Shown here one piece after another: positions 5,363 to 5,940 of a stretch of 5,940 nt of DNA. The translations under genes and the position numbers were made by a program. The stretch is from Clostridia bacterium (lineage in GTDB: Bacteria > Bacillota_A > Clostridia > UBA1212 > UBA1255): NCBI GenBank assembly GCA_017522515.1, contig JAFWZH010000030.1, positions 1 to 5,940 of the forward strand, written 5' to 3'. Positions within the stretch are counted from its first letter, which is position 1, and each line of letters opens with the position of its first letter. The notes under the pieces are model-generated. The model was given only the letters and a program-made list of their open reading frames with translations, did no database searches and was not told the DNA's origin.

Positions 5363-5940
5363 GGTATATTCACTGGGAGAACTTGTTCAAATTAAATATG
5401 GTAAAAATCAAAAGAAAGTTGTGTCTGATGATGGTCCTTTTCCTATTTATGGTACAGGCGGTTTAATGGGACATGCAAAAGAATATTTATATGATAAACC
5501 CTCTGTTCTTATTGGCAGAAAAGGTACAATTAATAAAGTGAAATATGTAGACCATCCCTTTTGGACGGTTGATACATTATTTTATACTGTTGTAAACGAA
5601 GAAATTGTTATTCCTAAGTATCTTTATTATTTAATGTCATTGTTAGACTTGGAAGCATACAATGAGGGAACTACAATTCCTAGTCTTAGAACTGAAACAC
5701 TTAATAGATTGGAGTTTACAATTCCATCAATAGATATTCAAAAGGAAATCTTATCTTGTTTAAATCCAATAGACGAAAAAATTGAATTGAATAATAAGAT
5801 AAACTATAATTTACAACAACAATTATTTGCTATTTATAAGGAATTTATAGGCAAATCTAGAGAAATAGAAATCATTACGCTTGATAAAATTTGTAATTTT
5901 CAAGAAGGTTATGTTAATCCTGCTCAGACACACCCTGAAT
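5352..5940 (+). CDS. hsdS: Type I restriction-modification system, specificity (S) subunit, N-terminal part
   Basis: HsdS carries two target recognition domains that each read half of the bipartite DNA site and positions HsdM (and HsdR) on it. The ATG at 5352 lies inside the end of hsdM, with GGGAG at 5338-5342 as ribosome binding site. The frame stays open to the window end, giving 196 visible residues of an expected 380-450. Residues 1-127 form the first recognition domain, with the usual YSLGELVQIKYGK opening, YGTGG, VLIGRKGTINKV and the EGTTIPSLRTETL stretch. Residues 127-167 (IDIQKEIL to IYKEF, with DEKIELNNKINYNLQQQ) are the conserved helical spacer. The second recognition domain begins at about 172 (EIITLDKICNFQEGY). 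The DNA target cannot be deduced. No frameshift or internal stop is seen. Confidence 0.93.
   Translation, partial: MSYKVYSLGELVQIKYGKNQKKVVSDDGPFPIYGTGGLMGHAKEYLYDKPSVLIGRKGTINKVKYVDHPFWTVDTLFYTVVNEEIVIPKYLYYLMSLLDLEAYNEGTTIPSLRTETLNRLEFTIPSIDIQKEILSCLNPIDEKIELNNKINYNLQQQLFAIYKEFIGKSREIEIITLDKICNFQEGYVNPAQTHPE

Overview
The window looks like an accessory region from the chromosome or an integrative element of a low-GC, Gram-positive anaerobe. Clostridia related to Ruminococcus/Oscillospiraceae are the most likely source. This rests on AT-rich DNA, strong AGGAG-type ribosome binding sites, Tet(W/O/M)-type and mobile-element sigma-like proteins typical of gut Firmicutes, and all genes lying on one strand. 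The genus is an inference and cannot be fixed from the sequence alone.

Layout. (1) Positions 1-325 hold the 3' end of a ribosomal-protection tetracycline resistance gene, visibly richer in G+C than what follows. (2) Directly after it, with no terminator, lies the C-terminal half of an ECF-like sigma factor (about 342-575). Its promoter-binding region 2 is missing, so the tet segment appears to have replaced the front of the gene. (3) Next is the partner expected for such a sigma factor: a single-pass membrane protein with an acidic cytoplasmic N-terminus and a DUF4367-like outer domain, probably an anti-sigma factor (641-1438). (4) Three small unrecognised multi-span membrane proteins follow (1452-1838, 1862-2215, 2261-2458). 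All are co-directional and share nearly the same start-site sequence, and the run ends in a strong intrinsic terminator (2516-2550). This looks like one sigma/anti-sigma operon with membrane-protein cargo, now beheaded.

(5) Positions 2459-3070 carry no convincing gene but are not empty. They hold the terminator, a TATAAT box followed about 130 bases later by a second intrinsic terminator (a possible small RNA), two TGTCGAA (Spo0A-box-like) sites, and a long hairpin whose 3' arm contains the ribosome binding site of the next gene. (6) Positions 3071-3628 encode a sigma-region-4-like regulator of a kind common in clostridial conjugative elements, closed by a UUCG-loop terminator. (7) A good vegetative promoter (3772-3800) then drives a type I restriction-modification operon: complete hsdM (3857-5362), overlapping by 11 bases with hsdS (5352 onward), which runs off the window. 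No hsdR is visible here.

Functionally, the window combines antibiotic resistance, a regulator of mobile-element type and a DNA modification system, a mix typical of integrative elements or integration hot spots. No integrase, relaxase or attachment site is visible to prove it.
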